The notes under the pieces were generated by a model. The model saw only the letters and a program-made list of their open reading frames with translations. It did not search any database and was not told the origin of the DNA. Below are positions 60,146 to 64,000 of a stretch of 64,000 nt of DNA, one piece after another. Position numbers and translations under genes: made by a program. The DNA is from Calothrix sp. FI2-JRJ7 (lineage in GTDB: Bacteria; Cyanobacteriota; Cyanobacteriia; Cyanobacteriales; Nostocaceae), in the NCBI GenBank assembly GCA_019359675.1, contig JAHHGX010000086.1, positions 62,001 to 126,000 on the forward strand, given 5' to 3'. Position 1 is the stretch's first letter; each line of letters opens with the position of its first letter.

Positions 60146-60418
60146 CTAACAAGCAGCAACAGCGATTTATTGAAGTTTTTGGAGAAAAAGTTCTTCCTCC
60201 CGCATTTCTCACAAGCAGTACGCTCACTATTACCCAAATCTTTATCCAGCTTTAATTTCAAGCGTTTTAGCGCAGCACGAATTATAACAGTATGGAATGA
60301 GGTATTTTATCTCAAACCTAAGTTTTATAAGGGTTTTAGCTAGTCGTTTAAATCTTTATAATTGGTTAAAATCTTGTAAATATAAATTAAGCAACATCTA
60401 ATATAGGAGTTAGAATAA

Positions 60419-62416
60419 ATGAGGAGTTTCTTACAAATTCAAACATATCACGACCCTGACTCAAGTAATAAAGATATAAATAGGGACTATGAGGATGTCT
60501 TAGTTGCTGGTCAGCCATTGCAAATATCTTTAAAAAATCTGGTGCCTTCTCTAGAAGGATTTGTTAGTTTCAAAATACGAGGAGAAGTCGAAGTTTTCTC
60601 TAGTATAAATCAACCTATTGCTTTACAAACTCCGGTTCCTCTCGAACAAGTTTCAGAAATTACCCTTATAGCGAGAACCTTTAGCGATAGACTAAAAGAC
60701 CGTTCTTTAGAAATAACCTTTCAAGATGATGCTGGTCATCAAATGAGTCAAGCTACACTCCACTTAACTTGTCTTCGTATTTGTTTAGATGTGGATGCAG
60801 ACCGAGATGGAATTATTGAAGAAAATAATCCTAATAAAGCAGATTGGCGATGGGGGGTTAACGGTCATGGTGCAGTCATATTAGTTAATAAAGATTGCGA
60901 TATCGTTAATTCTGATGGTCAAGATCATCAGGTAAAAGACAATCTTAAAGGACTGCTTGATTTAAAAGATTTGAGCTTTATGATTGTTCGTCGAGTTGGC
61001 TTAAAAAATTTGCCTGATGGATGCGAGGTTTACTTGTCAGTTAACCAAGGCACCGCTAAAAGAATTCGCATTTATGATGAATTAGATAAAAATGGTAATC
61101 AGTTAATAGGGGCAGAGATAACAAAAGCAAAAATTAAAGATACTGACCGAGATATTCTGCTTGCTATAAAGGGTTTGAGTTATCCGGATATTGATTTTAA
61201 TGGTATAGTTGAGATGAATTTAAATCTCATCAAAGATGGAGAAACAATCTATAGTGACCGTGTGGTTTTTCGAGTTGCTCCTTGGATGATGACTCCCAAT
61301 ACCTTATGCCCAATAAATGTTTTTGTCTCTCGTTTATCTGACGGAAGTAATGAAGAATTTATAGAAGAATTAAGAAAAGTTGTGGGTAAAGCCAACGTAC
61401 AGCTAGACCCTGTTCCTTTTGAGTTTCATAAAGACGACCCTTGGATGCGAGACGAAATTGAAATTGGTTACACTCAGGCGCCGGGACGCTTGATACATGT
61501 AATTCTTGATTCCCCGCGCGACCGTGGTTTAGACCACTTGGCTAAACGCCATCTGATGGGTACAGACTTTGGTTATATAATTCGTAAAAGTCGCGAAGAA
61601 TCTACAAAATTAGACTCTTTTGGAAATTTAGAAGTTTCTCCACCAGTAACCGTCAAAGGTGTTAATTATCCCTTTGGCCGTATCATATTTGGGGGAACGC
61701 GCGCAGAAATTATTCAAAACCCACGTCGAAAATTAAAAGTCTTGCGAGACTTTTTCTTTGCCCAAGAAATTCAAGCCCCTTTTGAAATTTTTTCAGACTG
61801 GCTGAGTGTAGGGCATATAGACGAGTTTATGAACTTCGTTGGCGCCGCTTGCTCTAAAGGATTTAAGTTAATTTTAGCCAGTCCAGACAAATGTTACGAG
61901 CTTCTCAAACGTTTACGAGATAAAGGGCATTCTCAGGTATTATTGCGGCAAGGTAAACAACTTGATGACAAACCTGCTGATATTAGCGTGGCAGATGTTC
62001 TCGACAATGAAGAGTTAGCCCTTAATAACCAACGTTTTCAAGAGTACATTAACTGGAATCGAGAGGTTTTGAAACAGGAATTAGATTTAGGTGAAGAAGA
62101 TATTATCGAATTACCCACTTTGTTTCGAGATGATGGCGAAGGACGAGCTAAAAGTTTTTTCCCAAACATGGTGAATATGGTTGTTCTCAACCAGCATTTG
62201 GCTATTCCCAAATCATTTGGACCCAAGGTTAATGCTCAATGCCAATTTGAAGCTTATGTTAAAAGTGTTTTAGAGCCTTTGGGTAAAGAATGTCACTTTA
62301 TTGATGATTGGGACACTTATTTTCGAGAAGGAGGGGAAATTCATTGTGGTACTAATACGAGTAGACAACCTTTTTTTCAAAAATGGTGGGAGATTGAACC
62401 GAAATTTTTGAAGTAA
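60419..62416 (+). CDS. Peptidylarginine deiminase (cyanobacterial PAD)
   Basis: The 665-residue protein aligns end to end with vertebrate PAD4. Catalytic residues are Asp345 in DDPWMRDEIEIGY, His466 and Asp468 in WLSVGHIDEF, and Cys643 in IHCGTN. Other vertebrate-like blocks are LDSFGNLEVSPPVTVKG, FFPNMVNMVVL and IPKSFGP. The N-terminal half contains immunoglobulin-like domains with an acidic calcium-site stretch (DVDADRDGIIEENNPNKAD). It converts protein arginine to citrulline, likely calcium dependent. No signal peptide is seen. It is a stand-alone gene with a TAGGAG-like site before the ATG. The cyanobacterial family is considered the source of animal PADs. Confidence is high as all key residues are intact. 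Confidence 0.96.
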   Translation: MRSFLQIQTYHDPDSSNKDINRDYEDVLVAGQPLQISLKNLVPSLEGFVSFKIRGEVEVFSSINQPIALQTPVPLEQVSEITLIARTFSDRLKDRSLEITFQDDAGHQMSQATLHLTCLRICLDVDADRDGIIEENNPNKADWRWGVNGHGAVILVNKDCDIVNSDGQDHQVKDNLKGLLDLKDLSFMIVRRVGLKNLPDGCEVYLSVNQGTAKRIRIYDELDKNGNQLIGAEITKAKIKDTDRDILLAIKGLSYPDIDFNGIVEMNLNLIKDGETIYSDRVVFRVAPWMMTPNTLCPINVFVSRLSDGSNEEFIEELRKVVGKANVQLDPVPFEFHKDDPWMRDEIEIGYTQAPGRLIHVILDSPRDRGLDHLAKRHLMGTDFGYIIRKSREESTKLDSFGNLEVSPPVTVKGVNYPFGRIIFGGTRAEIIQNPRRKLKVLRDFFFAQEIQAPFEIFSDWLSVGHIDEFMNFVGAACSKGFKLILASPDKCYELLKRLRDKGHSQVLLRQGKQLDDKPADISVADVLDNEELALNNQRFQEYINWNREVLKQELDLGEEDIIELPTLFRDDGEGRAKSFFPNMVNMVVLNQHLAIPKSFGPKVNAQCQFEAYVKSVLEPLGKECHFIDDWDTYFREGGEIHCGTNTSRQPFFQKWWEIEPKFLK

Positions 62417-62437
62417 TTCGTAATTAATTGTATTCGC

Positions 62438-63298
62438 ATGGAGAACAAAATTATGAAGTTACAGCGAACTTTAATCTTACTTGTAACAAGCGTTAGTGTT
62501 GCTAGCTTAAGTGTTAGTGAATGTATAAATGCCCGTGATTTTGAAGCTGATGCTCAAACCCCTGCTGTAAATACCATAGAACAACAACAATATAATTTAC
62601 TTTATGTACCTACACCACAACCTGTAGTTGATGCAATGTTACAACTGGCACAAGTTAATAGTGATGATTTAATTTATGACCTTGGTAGCGGTGATGGTAT
62701 AATTCCTATTACAGCTGCACAACGGTATGGTGCCCGTGGTGTTGGAATAGACCTTAATCCCGAACGAATTCAAGAGGCGAATACCAATCTACAGAGGTCT
62801 GGAGTCGCTAATAATGTGGAGTTTTGCCAACAAGACCTGTTTGAAACAGACTTAAGTAAAGCCTCAGTAGTAACACTTTATTTACTACCTGAAGTTATGA
62901 CAAAACTCAGACCAAAACTACTACAAGAACTTCGACCGGGTACGCGCATATTATCCCATGCATTCGATATGGGTGACTGGGAACCACAACAAGTGCAACA
63001 AGTTGATGGTAGAACAATTTACCTGTGGGTAGTGCCAGAAAATGTCAACAACTTGCGTCGTGGCGCCGGTTCGCAAATTATAGCCTTTGGGGATAGTATC
63101 ACTGCTGGTGCGGGAGTAGGAACTAGGGCTGCTTATCCGAGTGTTCTCAGTAGTACTTTAGGTTTACCAATTTTAAACATAGGTAGAGGTGGTGATACAA
63201 CAGCAACAGCATTGGCTCGCCTACAGCAAGATGACCCTACAACTACAGCAGATGAAAGTGAGGAAATTTTGGGAATAGATAAGGAAGTTTTTATTTAG
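62438..63298 (+). pseudogene. Chimeric frame: class I methyltransferase fused to a truncated GDSL esterase
   Basis: Residues 1-205 form an exported methyltransferase: a signal-like start (LILLVTSVSVASLSVS), VPTPQPVVDAMLQLAQV, DDLIYDLGSGDGIIPITAAQ (motif I), and ILSHAFDMGDWEPQQVQQV ending at TIYLWVVPENV. The frame then enters, without a stop, SQIIAFGDSITAGAGVGTRA, the block I (GDS) start of an SGNH/GDSL arylesterase, to NIGRGGDTTATALARLQQD. It ends in about 20 unrelated residues. The other esterase blocks are missing. The upstream half could still be an intact enzyme with a foreign tail; the esterase is not functional. Confidence 0.78.
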
Positions 63299-63303
63299 GG
63301 GCA

Positions 63304-63628
63304 ATGCTGCAAAACGCATCTAGTCCAAAATTTAGACTTCCAGACGGCGCCAAACCATCAGAATTTTTCGATAAAGTAGACCCTACACCAGGAAACCCTG
63401 GTATCAATAGCGTCAAGATTTACGCGCGGTGGCAGTAGCAGCTAACCAATCAAATTCTGATTTACAGCGTTCAAATGTGGATGGCAGTGGACACGAATAT
63501 TGGGTTGATAAAAAAGCGGGTTATAGCGCTCAAGACCAGACTGGCTTGATAAAATTCTTGTTGTCAATCGATGATAACCCGGTTGTTTTACCAGAGACAT
63601 CGCTTCAACAAGTTGCATCTTTTTAATA
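63304..63628 (+). pseudogene. Remnant of an unidentified gene in two frames
   Basis: From 63304 a short frame reads SPKFRLPDGAKPSEFFDKVD and NSVKIYARWQ, then stops at 63438. An overlapping frame from 63429 to 63628 reads NVDGSGHEYWVDKKAGYSAQ and LIKFLLSIDDNPVVLPE. Both look like parts of real proteins, the second like a C-terminal tail of an oxidoreductase of the di-haem type, but this is a guess. No start or domain is complete. Confidence 0.4.
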
Positions 63629-63630
63629 GT

Positions 63631-63655
63631 GTATGGTGGGCAGTGCCCACCATAC
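63631..63655. repeat. GGTGGGCA-TGCCCACC palindrome, copy 3
   Basis: GTATGGTGGGCAGTGCCCAC followed by CATAC is a perfect palindrome of 25 bases with a one-base centre, just after the preceding gene remnant and 20 bases before the next start codon. Confidence 0.85.
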
Positions 63656-63674
63656 GTATACGTACAAAAATTAT

Positions 63675-64000
63675 ATGCGGAATTTTAAAGCACGTTTAAG
63701 AAATATTTGGGGACTATTAAGAGATACGATTTCCGAATGGCAATTTAATGAAGTTTCTGTGTTAGCGGCTTCGCTTGCTTACTATACAGTATTTTCGCTG
63801 GCGCCATTACTGATTATAGTAATGATGATTGTTGGAGCTATTTTTGGAGAAGAAGCAGCAAAAGAACAAATTGTTGCTCGGATGACAGAACTTGTAGGAG
63901 TACAAGCAGCAGAGGTAATTGCTACTGCTATTACTAATATGAGGGCTGATGCGACTGGGGGACCTTTCAGCTTAATGTTTAGTCTTGGGTTTTTACTATT
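63675..64000 (+). CDS. YihY/BrkB family membrane protein, N-terminal part
   Basis: From ATG 63675 the frame reads MRNFKARLRNIWGLLRDTIS and then FNEVSVLAASLAYYTVFSLA, the diagnostic first helix of the YihY/virulence factor BrkB family (once called ribonuclease BN), followed by PLLIIVMMIVGAIFGEEAAK. It is cut by the window end after about 108 codons. Members are inner-membrane proteins of six helices with unknown function. Confidence 0.88.
   Translation, partial: MRNFKARLRNIWGLLRDTISEWQFNEVSVLAASLAYYTVFSLAPLLIIVMMIVGAIFGEEAAKEQIVARMTELVGVQAAEVIATAITNMRADATGGPFSLMFSLGFLL

Overview
The window comes from a filamentous, probably heterocyst-forming cyanobacterium. Four things point there: a rhodopsin matching Anabaena sensory rhodopsin almost residue for residue, a carotenoid-binding OCP-type helical domain protein, cyanobacterial families (DUF4347 surface proteins, fibrillin, CHASE2 cyclase, cyanobacterial peptidylarginine deiminase), and an AT-rich sequence full of small palindromic repeats. 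The octamer HIP1 (GCGATCGC), hyper-abundant in many cyanobacteria, was not seen. The hexamer GGCGCC instead recurs roughly 100 times, about one or more per gene. No tRNA, rRNA, CRISPR array or complete insertion sequence was found.

Layout. 0-2 kb: tail of GDP-mannose dehydratase, then a decayed CHASE2 adenylate cyclase joined tail-to-tail to a truncated TPR gene. 2-11.5 kb: helical carotenoid protein, FkbM methyltransferase, radical SAM protein, SemiSWEET, membrane glycosyltransferase, broken toxin-antitoxin genes (HicAB, GNAT), chorismate synthase, GT2. 11.6-13 kb: a second tail-to-tail pair of truncated genes (TMEM175/fibrillin) and a coiled-coil gene with a nonsense codon. 13.3-18.3 kb: a three-gene RNA-repair operon: RNA ligase, HD-phosphohydrolase/polynucleotide-kinase fusion, and a 971-residue fusion of DUF504/MJ1316, EEP nuclease/phosphatase, 2H phosphoesterase and eukaryote-type poly(A) polymerase. 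18.3-33.8 kb: a nucleobase region with ureidoglycolate lyase, a BMP-type nucleoside ABC importer, uracil phosphoribosyltransferase, URC4 (DUF1688), URC1 (GTP cyclohydrolase II-like), a decayed NMT1-type ABC transporter and an FAD oxidase. 34.2-45.2 kb: a same-strand exopolysaccharide cluster (WecG, two GT2, Wzx, two GT4, Wzy/ligase, Wzc-like kinase, acetyltransferase). 45.7-64 kb: a giant surface protein with a PQQ-type dehydrogenase domain, histidine kinase, a collapsed amylo-glucosidase, PRC-barrel and baeRF stress proteins, TrkH, a soluble PQQ sugar dehydrogenase next to sensory rhodopsin, a CAP lipoprotein, peptidylarginine deiminase, a methyltransferase/GDSL chimera and the start of a YihY/BrkB protein.

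Two processes stand out. First, gene decay: about fourteen genes are broken by point stops, small indels or deletions, without any transposase in view. Second, small palindromic repeats lie at gene ends and inside genes; they supply stop codons, false start codons and even coding sequence (inside the 2H domain and at the C-terminus of the poly(A) polymerase fusion). The RNA-repair operon is the most notable system: its three proteins together carry activities for 3'-end healing, nucleotide addition, 5' phosphorylation and sealing, and all motif residues that could be checked are intact.
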